DNA of 11,746 nucleotides from an uncultured Treponema sp. GTDB lineage: Bacteria > Spirochaetota > Spirochaetia > Treponematales > Treponemataceae. Made by a program: the position numbers and the translations under genes. The notes beneath the pieces are model-generated. The model saw nothing but the letters and a program-made list of their open reading frames with translations, searched no databases and was not told the origin of the DNA. Positions 6,258-11,746 of the stretch are shown one piece after another; position 1 is the first letter of the stretch; every line of letters starts with the position of its first letter. Location of the stretch: NCBI GenBank assembly GCA_905373565.1, contig CAJPTT010000032.1, forward strand, positions 1 through 11,746, in the 5' to 3' direction.

Positions 6258-6540
6258 CCTGTTGAGAAGCGCACATCCGTGTACGCTTCTCAACGACAAG
6301 TTTTTCTAACGAAAAACTTGCTACTGCATGGAACCACCGCCGTCCTTGGCGGGGGTGAACAGTGTACGTCCGTGTACACTGTTCAACGACGAGATTTTCT
6401 AATGAAAAACTTGCTACTGTGTGGAACCCCCGCCATCCGTGGCAAGTTCAAAAATTGACCTCCTTGTCAATTTTTGAACGCGAGTTTTTGCTGTGCAAAA
6501 ACGTCGCTGCTGCTTAGCTTCCCCGCCGTCCGTGGCGGTT
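6258..6540. repeat. Three degenerate tandem modules of about 93 bp, each with three hairpins
   Basis: Each module has the same order. First comes a long stem: GTTGAGAAGCG/CGCTTCTCAAC (6261-6271, 6284-6294), GAACAGTGTAC/GTACACTGTTC (6357-6367, 6374-6384), and GTTCAAAAATTGAC/GTCAATTTTTGAAC (6446-6459, 6466-6479). Second is an A/T-rich hairpin: CAAGTTTTTC/GAAAAACTTG at 6297-6320, a weakened copy at about 6393-6410, and GTTTTTG/CAAAAAC at 6484-6502. Third is a GC hairpin: CCGCC/GGCGG at 6337-6352, a shortened GCCA/TGGC around 6432-6444, and CCGCC/GGCGG at 6523-6538. Loops are NTCCKT in all six GC-rich or long stems, at 6275, 6342, 6368, 6435, 6460 and 6528. Segments 6311-6335 and 6404-6428 are nearly identical. 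The long-stem sequences differ completely between modules but still pair. No protein-coding gene is credible here. Confidence 0.75.
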
Positions 6541-6554
6541 CTGAAAAGCTTTTG

Positions 6555-6613
6555 CCGTAAGCCTTTTGAAAATAGTGGCACAGTAGATGCCCCTTTCCGT
6601 AAGCCTTTTGAAA
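6555..6613. repeat. Direct repeat CCGTAAGCCTTTTGAAA, two copies 42 bp apart
   Basis: CCGTAAGCCTTTTGAAA occurs at 6555-6571 and again at 6597-6613. The second copy runs into the left arm of the adjoining palindromic element. A related pair, AGTAGATGCCCC, is found at 6582-6593 and 6700-6711. Together these suggest local duplication of the element's ends. Confidence 0.7.
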
Positions 6614-6726
6614 TAGACGGGGCAGGTACGAGGCGCGAGCACAAATTAACCGCAGGCGTATCTTTGATACGTTGAGGATTAATTTGTGCGCAGCAACGAA
6701 GTAGATGCCCCGTATATTTCAAAAGG
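6604..6726. repeat. 123-bp palindromic element with 21-bp terminal inverted repeats
   Basis: The arms 6604-6624 and 6706-6726 are complementary over 21 bp with one mismatch (6616 against 6714); the outer end reads CCTTTTGAAATA on both strands. Inside is a second stem, GCACAAATTAA/TTAATTTGTGC (6639-6649, 6679-6689), capped by CGTATC/GATACG (6657-6662, 6666-6671). No open reading frame or obvious target-site duplication is seen. It ends 3 bp from the MalG-like permease stop codon, so it could be a REP/MITE-like insertion and also protect or end the permease mRNA. Confidence 0.65.
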
Positions 6727-6729
6727 TGG

Positions 6730-7578
6730 TTAGCCTTTGCGGGATTCGTAGACAACCGACCCTCCAATAAAATATTTGGAAAGTCCGAAGAAGATGAGCA
6801 TCATCGGGATACTGGCAATAACGGCGGCTGCCATCATTGCGCCTTCGTCGGTGCTCCGTTCGGCTGTAAATGAGGTGATGTACTGCGGAATGGTTTTCAT
6901 CGTATCGGATTGGGAAACCAGCAGCGGCCACAGCAGGTTATCCCACTGCGTTCTAAACGAAAGGATCGCGAGCGTCGCGATAACAGGTTTGCAGTTCGGC
7001 AGTACGATATGCGAATAGATGGAAAACTCGTGCATTCCATCCACGCGCGCCGCATCCAAAAACTCATTTGGAAAGGTGATAAGGTATTGGCGCATCATAA
7101 AAATACCGAATGCGCTCACCATAAAGGGCAGTATCAAACCCGTGTATGTATTTTGGATATGCAGCTTCGTTGCAATCATGTACAGCGGTATCATAATAGC
7201 CTCAAACGGAATCATCATCGTTGCCATAATCAGCATAAAGATGAGGTTCCGTCCGCGGAATTTGAATTTAGCCAGTCCGTAGCCGGTGATGGATGCGAGG
7301 AGAACTGTAGTAAATGATACGGTAATCGCCACGATAAACGAGTTGATAATATTTCGAACGTAAATGTAATTGCCGTCGTTACCTTTCATTGCCGTTATGA
7401 AGTTGACATACTGCCAGCTTTCGGGAATCCATTTATACGGCATCTGCATAATCTCTTTTCCCGACATAAATGAAGCGGTCAACATAAAAATAAGCGGCAT
7501 CACGGTAAAAGCTGCAAGCGCCAGCAATAATACCAGTTTAATAACCGAAAGCGCTCCCGTCGTCATAGATTGTTTCAT
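6730..7578 (-). CDS. Carbohydrate ABC transporter permease, MalG type (CUT1 family)
   Basis: This 282-residue inner-membrane protein is one half of the sugar channel. It has about six hydrophobic helices, beginning at residues 12-34, and the cytoplasmic EAA loop that contacts the ATPase: DAARVDGMHEF (175-185) followed by LPNCKP (193-198). The usual glycine spacing is kept but the canonical EAA start is DAA. The ATG at 7578 is preceded by AGGAG at 6-nt spacing. It lies 31 bp downstream of the MalF-like gene and forms a heterodimer with it. No ATP-binding subunit gene follows, so the transporter must borrow an MsmK/UgpC-type ATPase encoded elsewhere. Family is certain; the sugar is not. Confidence 0.93.
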   Translation of the reverse strand: MKQSMTTGALSVIKLVLLLALAAFTVMPLIFMLTASFMSGKEIMQMPYKWIPESWQYVNFITAMKGNDGNYIYVRNIINSFIVAITVSFTTVLLASITGYGLAKFKFRGRNLIFMLIMATMMIPFEAIMIPLYMIATKLHIQNTYTGLILPFMVSAFGIFMMRQYLITFPNEFLDAARVDGMHEFSIYSHIVLPNCKPVIATLAILSFRTQWDNLLWPLLVSQSDTMKTIPQYITSFTAERSTDEGAMMAAAVIASIPMMLIFFGLSKYFIGGSVVYESRKG

Positions 7579-7609
7579 ATTTAACTCCTATGCGTCTTGC
7601 GGCGCTCTT

Positions 7610-8545
7610 TTAATAATCCGTCTCGTCGGGTTTTGACGAGCGGAATTGCAGCCATGTTAAAAAGAGCATCATCAAAAATAATACGATACTCATCGCGCTT
7701 GCACGGCCGATCCGCTGCAGCTTAATACCGGTCTGATAGATATTCAACGTGATAACGTTAATCGGCCCGAGCGACGCTCCATTCTGGGTAAAGAGATATT
7801 GGGTGCTGAACGTTTTTAAACACTGCAACATCGCCATAATTGAAACCAATACAACCGTCGGTTTAAGGAGCGGCAGCGTAATCGACCAAAAGACTTGGAA
7901 TCTATTTGCACCGTCGATTAAAGCCGCTTCGTACACCACCGGAGGAATGGTCGAAAGACCGGTAATAAAAAGAATAACAAAGTATCCGATATATTTCCAA
8001 AAATATACAATCATTGTAGAGAGTTGAAGCATCGTACTGTTTAGCAACCATTGATGGTCAATACCAGGCGTGGAAAGGAGCTTATTAATCCAGTAATTTC
8101 CCAGTCCGCGAGGGTCAAAAATCAGCAGCCAAATAGCCGCGGCAACAACAGACGATAGAATGGCAGGTGTGTAATACGCTATCTGAAAAACTTTTTTTAA
8201 ACTGTTCCGCTGCAATGAGCTGATAAGCACTGCAAACAAGAGACTTAATATCACAAGCGGTATAAATGTTCCGAGCGTAAACACGACTGTTGCACGCAGC
8301 GAATTTAAAAATGACATCGGATTATCGTATCGGGAAGCGTCAAAAATATAGAAATAATTTTGCAGCCCTACAAACTTAGGGGGAATATTGCTGAGTACGC
8401 GCTTATCGAAAAAACTTTCGATGAACGCATTTATAATAGGATAAAAACTGAATACGGCAAAAAATAACACTGCGGGAATAACAAAAATAACACCCCACCG
8501 TGCGATCTTTTTTTCGATACCGCCGCTTTTTTTTGAGTTAGACAT
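7610..8545 (-). CDS. Carbohydrate ABC transporter permease, MalF type (CUT1 family)
   Basis: The 311 residues give a multi-helix membrane protein with a cytoplasmic N-terminus rich in Lys/Ser. Helix 1 is at about 17-40, and a periplasmic segment (about 46-80) follows. The EAA loop is a clean match, EAALIDGANRFQVFWSITLP at 206-225 followed by LLKP. The conserved QNYFYIF motif near residue 62 is typical of this family. The ATG at 8545 has AAAGGAAAA about 6-9 nt upstream. It pairs with the MalG-like protein encoded 31 bp downstream and receives substrate from the lipoprotein encoded upstream. The 193-bp gap before it holds nested hairpins and a terminator, so its expression is probably lower than that of the binding protein. 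Confidence 0.93.
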   Translation of the reverse strand: MSNSKKSGGIEKKIARWGVIFVIPAVLFFAVFSFYPIINAFIESFFDKRVLSNIPPKFVGLQNYFYIFDASRYDNPMSFLNSLRATVVFTLGTFIPLVILSLLFAVLISSLQRNSLKKVFQIAYYTPAILSSVVAAAIWLLIFDPRGLGNYWINKLLSTPGIDHQWLLNSTMLQLSTMIVYFWKYIGYFVILFITGLSTIPPVVYEAALIDGANRFQVFWSITLPLLKPTVVLVSIMAMLQCLKTFSTQYLFTQNGASLGPINVITLNIYQTGIKLQRIGRASAMSIVLFLMMLFLTWLQFRSSKPDETDY

Positions 8546-8576
8546 AACCGCTTTTCCTTTTACCGATGAATACTAG

Positions 8577-8674
8577 ACCTGTTCAATAGCTTGGTTGTCG
8601 AAACGGAAGTTTCCGAACAGGTTTAATCAACAACTCCGACGCAGAGCGTTGCCGAGGGCGGCGGGTATTAAACC
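8577..8674. repeat. Nested inverted repeats between binding protein and permease genes
   Basis: ACCTGTTC/GAACAGGT (8577-8584, 8615-8622) encloses a small GAAAC/GTTTC stem (8600-8604, 8609-8613). A second pair, GGTTTAAT/ATTAAACC (8620-8627, 8667-8674), shares its first bases with the previous arm, so the two structures are mutually exclusive. Alternative folding in the permease leader could affect read-through or mRNA stability; this is inference. Confidence 0.5.
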
Positions 8675-8683
8675 CTCCGCACG

Positions 8684-8724
8684 AATAAAACAGCCTCTAA
8701 AAACACCGGTTTTTAGAGGCTGTT
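8684..8724 (-). terminator. Intrinsic terminator/attenuator after the binding-protein gene
   Basis: AACAGCCTCTAAAAAC (8689-8704) and GTTTTTAGAGGCTGTT (8709-8724) make a perfect 16-bp stem with loop ACCG. Read on the minus strand it ends in TGTTTTATT. It begins 14 bp after the lipoprotein stop codon. It would end most transcripts there while some continue into the permease genes. Confidence 0.75.
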
Positions 8725-8738
8725 AATGACTGTTTTAA

Positions 8739-10043
8739 CTATTTGTTTTCTTCGTCAAGAATTTCTTGAGCCGTTGCTCGCAAAGACTCAAGTGCTTTTT
8801 CGGGAGCTACGCCGGACAGCATAACCGACTCAACTGCCGAGCGGATTGCCGTTTGCAGCTCAGCACTGTTCGCTCCGTAGTACACCATGTGTCCTTTGTT
8901 CATATCGTTGATAAATACATCGGAATACGGCATATCTTTGAGTGTCTGCGAATCGAGCAAGGCTTTGGTCGGCTGAATAATGTTACCGCCTTCGCGTAGG
9001 TAGTCTTCACCGTGCTTGAGTAAAAAGCCGATGAGCTTCCATGCAGCTTCCTGCTTCGCCTTGGAAATATCGTTGTTAACCATTAAGAAATGTCCGTAAT
9101 AGCAAGCGGGAACTTCTTTAACTGCGTTCTTAAATTGAGGGAACGGAACGACCATCCACTCACCACTATTATAGAAGTCGGGATTATCCTTGCGGATCCG
9201 TCCCTGCTGGTATAAACCGGTCGTCGCCATTGCAATATCGTTATTGTCTTTGTTGAACAGGTTACGTGCGCTCTTGTAGGTAGGAGAACCGAGGTTCTTT
9301 CCGGAGGGTCCCCAATCGCGCATAAAGGTAAGGAACTTGATCCATGCTTCATCACCGACAATCGCTGTTTTGCCATCATCGCTGATCAGCTGACCGCCGA
9401 GCTGTTCCACCATCGGAACGAAGGCAACAAGATAATACGGATAACGGAAATCGAACCCTCTGCGTACCAGAATATCACCGTCGCGGATAACCAATTTTTC
9501 GGAAACGGCAACCATATCCTCCCATGTTTTGGGATAATCTTTTTCGGGATCCAAACCGGCATCGCGGAAAATCTTCTTATTGATATAGATACACCAGTTG
9601 GTAATTTCCAACGGCAGACCATATAGTTTTCCGTCTTTCGTTACGGCATTGAGAATTTCCGGCAAATAGCTGTCATAGATTGCTGCCTGATCGGCATAAC
9701 CGGCGGCTTTGGGATCGACCGGAGCGACTCTGCCATTTGCAACATAAGAATATTCATCTTCGATAGATAAATTGAAAATATCAGGCCCTTGATTAGCTGC
9801 AAAAGCGGTCTGTACCAGCTCAATCAGCTTTGCAGCGCCCTGAGTTGTCCGCTCTACTTTGATATTCGGATTTGCTTTTTCAAATTCGGCGATAAGCTTT
9901 GTTTCAAGCTCGGTACGGGCGGGATCTTCATGCGTCCAATAATGAAGCGTGATAGGTCCCTCTTCCTTTTTTTCCTGCGCACACGACATAAGAGCCGCAA
10001 TCATCAGTCCCGCAGACAGAATGCTAACCAATTTTTTTAACAT
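8739..10043 (-). CDS. Sugar ABC transporter solute-binding lipoprotein (family 1)
   Basis: This encodes a periplasmic, membrane-tethered receptor that delivers a carbohydrate to the CUT1 permeases encoded downstream. It is 434 residues from the ATG at 10043. The N-terminus MLKKLVSILSAGLMIAALMSC is a lipoprotein signal peptide, with Cys21 the likely lipidated residue in a relaxed spirochaetal lipobox (LMSC). The mature part has the family pattern: ITLHYWTHEDPARTELETKL, FEKANPNIKVE, AANQGPDIFNL, DGKLYGLPLEITNWCIYINK, and PKTWEDMV. In-frame ATGs at 10070 and 10052 also exist. AAGGAG lies 1 nt before 10052 but 10 nt before 10043, which favours 10043. Similar length to other UgpB/MalE-like proteins. 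The ligand cannot be read from sequence. Confidence 0.93.
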   Translation of the reverse strand: MLKKLVSILSAGLMIAALMSCAQEKKEEGPITLHYWTHEDPARTELETKLIAEFEKANPNIKVERTTQGAAKLIELVQTAFAANQGPDIFNLSIEDEYSYVANGRVAPVDPKAAGYADQAAIYDSYLPEILNAVTKDGKLYGLPLEITNWCIYINKKIFRDAGLDPEKDYPKTWEDMVAVSEKLVIRDGDILVRRGFDFRYPYYLVAFVPMVEQLGGQLISDDGKTAIVGDEAWIKFLTFMRDWGPSGKNLGSPTYKSARNLFNKDNNDIAMATTGLYQQGRIRKDNPDFYNSGEWMVVPFPQFKNAVKEVPACYYGHFLMVNNDISKAKQEAAWKLIGFLLKHGEDYLREGGNIIQPTKALLDSQTLKDMPYSDVFINDMNKGHMVYYGANSAELQTAIRSAVESVMLSGVAPEKALESLRATAQEILDEENK

Positions 10044-10108
10044 AGGTTTCATACTCCTTCTTGCCCTCATCTGTAGATTTGGTTGATTACGATGGGGAAC
10101 AACTCTTT

Positions 10109-10137
10109 ATTTTCGCATACTATCGGTGAAAGGTCAA
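10109..10137 (-). promoter_or_regulatory. Promoter of the sugar ABC operon
   Basis: On the minus strand TTGACC (10137-10132) and GAAAAT (10114-10109) are 17 bp apart. The latter is preceded by TGC, giving an extended -10. This predicts a leader of roughly 60 nt carrying the AAGGAG ribosome-binding site, in contrast with the leaderless genes elsewhere in the window. No obvious operator palindrome or catabolite-response site was seen. Confidence 0.45.
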
Positions 10138-10178
10138 TTGGAAAACAAGACATTGAGAAAAAGAGATACCGCACGAAT

Positions 10179-10210
10179 AAAAAAACGGCCGCGCGTTATG
10201 CACGGCCGTT
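10179..10210 (-). terminator. Intrinsic terminator after the repeat-protein gene
   Basis: AACGGCCG (10184-10191) and CGGCCGTT (10203-10210) form a GC-rich stem around an 11-nt loop that has an inner GC/GC pair. Read on the minus strand it runs into seven T. It lies 30 bp past the stop codon of the gene ending at 10240. Confidence 0.85.
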
Positions 10211-10239
10211 AGCGTTAAAGTATTCGTTCTATACGCGGA

Positions 10240-11745
10240 TTACTGTTTAATTGTAAATGTACCTTCGTTTATAAAGCGAGATTGCCCCGTTACTCCGATT
10301 GACGATGCATTTTCATTTGCACTGATAGGCGTTCCGTTGATTGACAGAGAACCTACCGTCGTCGTCGCGCCTTTTTCGTTGCTTACGAGAACGTAGAAAT
10401 TTTTATTCGTATTTTCAACCGATACTTTTCCGCCTATATCGACGATACCACCTTGAACGATAAACTGTTCATTGCGTACGTCTTCTGCCTCAGGAGCAAT
10501 ACCGGGCTTGCCGCCTTTTCCCATATCGGGTCCCGGCGGTACCGCGCCGATAAACGGAGCAATTTTTCCGTCATTGTATCCGCTGATTTTGACGTCACCT
10601 TTTACATAGGTGCCGAAGCCATCAAAGGCTGCACTTTGAAAAAATGCGTTTTTTCCTTTTGCAGTTGCTTCTACCGAACCCATCCTCGAAATTGTTTTTT
10701 CCGCACCTGTCCATCGGTTGTGCCCTGTTGCGACGATTGCAGCGGCTCCTCCGTTCGGACATTCCACTTTTACCTTACCGTCGACAGTCGCTTCGAAAAC
10801 ACCCTGCACGGTGTATATCGCCGAAAGCGGACCATCTTTGTCTTTTTCGGCTGCATTGTAGACATATACATTGCCAAAGCGAGCTTTCGGTCCTGTCTCC
10901 GTTACTTTACCGCCGAGGATGCCGCGTGCGGTATTAAAATTCGCTAATGCAACGGTTGCGTCCGCTGTCGTTCCCTTATTGTTGCATTTTACGATCATAT
11001 GATCGACGTCGATTGTGCCGCTTGGAGCGACGTAGTAAAAGCCTGCCGTCGCGTTGTTTCTATAACCGGGGCTTCCGTCGACAGTGCCATCGGGATTGTA
11101 GATGCCTTCAATTCCTTCTGCAACGATTTCGATCGTACCGAGTTTAATAAACGGTTCGTCGATCCAATCCATACCGTCGGAATACTCTCCGCGGTCGAAT
11201 TCGTTGATTGCAAAGATTGCGTTTCCGTGTATTTTATTTAATCCGTGAATATACAATCTACCTTGTCCTATCAACGTCGAACCGCCGCCTCTGAGATTTC
11301 GTACCGTGCGGATTTTGGCAACGCCTGCGCCGGCACCGCATGAAATTTGGAGATCACCGTCAATGCGGATTGAACCCGCGTACGGACTCGGATTCCCATC
11401 TGCTCCGACGGATCTGCCGTCTGCAAGCCAGAGAACTGCTGAATCGTTTGCGTTTGCATTGTTTGAACCGAGTATGAGCGTACCACCCTTATCGACATCG
11501 ATCGCATGATTGAACGTACCGTTTAAAACACTTGTCGCGGCCGTGTCATTTGCTTTTTGCGACACTTCAGGATTGCTTGTTCCGGTACCGCCGACGATAA
11601 AATGAAACGTATCGAAATCATTGACGGTTTTTCCGCTCCATATTTGAAGCTTTGCCCCCGATTTTACTTTAATAAATTTTCCTGCCGGAACGAAAAGTGT
11701 TTTTTGTCCGTAAGATATAACTTTACCGGGTACGCACACTTTGAC
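10240..11745 (-). CDS. Large beta-strand-rich repeat protein, probably secreted or surface (N-terminus outside window)
   Basis: The frame is open to the window edge, so at least 501 C-terminal residues are visible and the true start lies beyond; the GTG at 11739 is only an internal codon. Composition is Gly, Asn, Thr, Val and Ala rich, with very few Cys. It carries recurrent, poorly conserved units of roughly 20-40 residues built on a G-x-V-x-V core: GTIDVDHMIVKCNN, FGNVYVYNAAEKD, DGKVKVECPNGG, MGSVEATAKGKN, KGDVKISGYNDG, GGKVSVENTNKN. These suggest a right-handed beta-helix like those of autotransporter passengers and adhesins. No C-terminal beta-barrel, LPXTG or transmembrane anchor is present; it ends NEGTFTIKQ. 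A Pro/Gly-rich break (GAVPPGPDMGKGGKPG) separates the last unit. Function is unknown; an extracellular adhesin or matrix role is inference. A strong terminator follows. Confidence 0.7.
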   Translation of the reverse strand, partial: VKVCVPGKVISYGQKTLFVPAGKFIKVKSGAKLQIWSGKTVNDFDTFHFIVGGTGTSNPEVSQKANDTAATSVLNGTFNHAIDVDKGGTLILGSNNANANDSAVLWLADGRSVGADGNPSPYAGSIRIDGDLQISCGAGAGVAKIRTVRNLRGGGSTLIGQGRLYIHGLNKIHGNAIFAINEFDRGEYSDGMDWIDEPFIKLGTIEIVAEGIEGIYNPDGTVDGSPGYRNNATAGFYYVAPSGTIDVDHMIVKCNNKGTTADATVALANFNTARGILGGKVTETGPKARFGNVYVYNAAEKDKDGPLSAIYTVQGVFEATVDGKVKVECPNGGAAAIVATGHNRWTGAEKTISRMGSVEATAKGKNAFFQSAAFDGFGTYVKGDVKISGYNDGKIAPFIGAVPPGPDMGKGGKPGIAPEAEDVRNEQFIVQGGIVDIGGKVSVENTNKNFYVLVSNEKGATTTVGSLSINGTPISANENASSIGVTGQSRFINEGTFTIKQ

Positions 11746-11746
11746 G

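Noticed and set aside
6261..6294. First array hairpin as the helicase terminator
   Set aside because: The 11-bp stem is not followed directly by a T run; the nearby T5 belongs to the next hairpin, so it is treated as part of the repeat module.
6440..6470. Short minus-strand frame starting TTG after AAGGAGG in the third stem loop
   Set aside because: About 22 codons within repeat DNA, the ribosome-binding site is buried in a 14-bp stem, and the product has no recognisable features.
6258..6540. Possible CRISPR array
   Set aside because: The repeats are degenerate, the period is about 93 bp, the variable parts are palindromic stems rather than unique spacers, and no cas-like gene is present.
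6414..6767. 117-codon minus-strand open frame across the repeats
   Set aside because: It reads through the hairpins and palindrome, overlaps the permease end in another frame, has no domain and no ribosome-binding site.

Overview
The window reads as chromosome of a spirochaete, most likely an oral Treponema of the T. vincentii/T. medium type. This is inferred from the gene content (chemotaxis receptor, treponeme-like hypothetical protein, CUT1 sugar transporter, large secreted repeat protein), the moderate GC and the hairpin-rich intergenic DNA. The species cannot be proved from the sequence alone.

Layout. Positions 1-632 (+) hold the C-terminal signalling half of a methyl-accepting chemotaxis protein. 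Converging on it is a small membrane-anchored protein of the Holliday-junction-resolvase-related endonuclease family (709-1143, -). The gap at 1144-1363 holds an apparent relic of a glpQ-type glycerophosphodiester phosphodiesterase gene and the promoter of a histidine phosphatase (1364-1909, +). The phosphatase ends in a 35-bp tail-to-tail overlap with an S4/RluA-type pseudouridine synthase. That synthase is the last gene of a three-gene minus-strand operon: hypothetical protein (4294-3797), purine nucleoside phosphorylase (3786-2959), pseudouridine synthase (about 2957-1875). The synthase frame has no ATG, GTG or TTG where its S4 domain begins. A DEAD-box RNA helicase with a DbpA-type RNA-binding domain diverges from this operon (4413-6257, +).

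Positions 6258-6729 have no gene but are highly structured. There are three degenerate tandem modules of about 93 bp. Their long stems differ in sequence yet each still pairs, and six hairpin loops share the pattern NTCCKT. A 123-bp palindromic element with 21-bp arms follows. An intrinsic terminator for the minus strand lies inside the 3' coding end of the helicase.

Positions 6730-10043 (-) are a sugar ABC operon: solute-binding lipoprotein, MalF-like permease, MalG-like permease. No ATPase is present, so a shared one elsewhere is presumed. A strong terminator plus nested hairpins sits between the binding protein and the permeases and probably lowers permease expression. The last 1.5 kb (10240-11745, -) is the C-terminal part of a large glycine-rich, beta-strand repeat protein, probably extracellular, cut by the window edge and followed by a strong terminator.

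The most unusual signals are: (i) the repeat array with pairing preserved despite changed sequence; (ii) three genes with a -10 box only 7-10 nt from an ATG and no Shine-Dalgarno, which suggests leaderless mRNAs; (iii) the pseudouridine synthase lacking a canonical start codon; (iv) the glpQ relic; (v) the reverse-strand terminator embedded in the helicase gene.
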